This document shows positions 13,766-13,943 of a stretch of 13,943 nucleotides of DNA, in pieces. How positions within the stretch are numbered: position 1 is the first letter of the stretch; each line of letters starts with the position of its first letter. This DNA is from DASQFD01 sp035633255 (GTDB taxonomy: Bacteria; Actinomycetota; Actinomycetes; Actinomycetales; Dermatophilaceae): assembly GCA_035633255.1 (NCBI GenBank), contig DASQFD010000108.1, positions 1 to 13,943 on the forward strand, written 5' to 3'. A program made the position numbers and the translations under genes. The notes beneath the pieces are model-generated. The model made no database searches. It was not told the DNA's origin and saw only the letters and a list, made by a program, of their open reading frames with translations.

Positions 13766-13943
13766 AGGCGCTCCCACCAACGCCAGCGCTCACACAGTCG
13801 GCCCTGGCCGGGTGGTCTATGGGCGATGTGGGAGGCGGCGCCCTTACCGGTGATGAACGCGGACCCGCACCAAGGAAGGGACCTACCGCGGGCTCGGTCA
13901 TCGGACCCATCTCGGGCACCGTGAGCAGCAGAGCGTGCTTGCC
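13766..13943. other. Right-edge stretch of the element, no confident gene
   Basis: These 178 bp after the excisionase hold no gene I can support. A frame from ATG 13819 and another from GTG 13920 stay open to the window edge, but neither has a convincing ribosome binding site or a recognisable domain. The next element gene may begin here or just outside. Confidence 0.4.

Noticed and set aside
13572..13919. 115-residue minus frame opposite the excisionase
   Set aside because: No domain or ribosome site, and it lies over a well-supported HTH gene.

Overview
The window has very high GC, high-GC codon use, several GTG starts, short -10 boxes (TAxxxT) placed 6-8 nt before start codons, and an actinobacterial gene set. 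It most likely comes from an actinomycete chromosome, possibly near Intrasporangiaceae/Ornithinimicrobiaceae; the family-level placement is inference. The gene order 5-FCL, FmdB-type zinc-ribbon protein, SAF protein, mscL resembles the conserved actinobacterial neighbourhood that in mycobacteria contains 5-FCL, Rv0991c and mscL.

Region 1 (1-6497) is core chromosome. It holds the 3' end of a 5-formyltetrahydrofolate cyclo-ligase (+) and a convergent exported penicillin-acylase-family Ntn hydrolase (-). A K+/H+ antiporter with an RCK-C regulatory domain (+) is transcribed divergently from the acylase. Then come a CxxC-CxxC zinc-ribbon protein with a Ser/Gly-rich tail carrying a pure 9-bp tandem repeat (+), a SAF/CpaB-like membrane-anchored protein (+) and mscL (+). 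Envelope, stress and osmotic functions dominate.

Region 2 (6529-11934) is a minus-strand transcription unit. An MFS transporter is broken by one missing base near 11417. It is followed by a 1287-aa DUF4011/superfamily-1 helicase with a C-terminal Vsr/MTES_1575-like nuclease domain, and an 86-aa protein whose GTG start overlaps the helicase stop (GTGA). The helicase-nuclease is the best defence-like candidate in the window.

Region 3 (12080-13943) is an integration site and the left end of an integrated element. An intact tRNA-Arg(CCT) is followed by about 150 bp of non-coding DNA with short direct repeats, a tyrosine integrase with all catalytic residues, and a 66-aa MerR/HTH_17-type excisionase. 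The element runs off the right edge, so its cargo and its second attachment site are not visible. No stretch longer than 300 bp lacks a gene.
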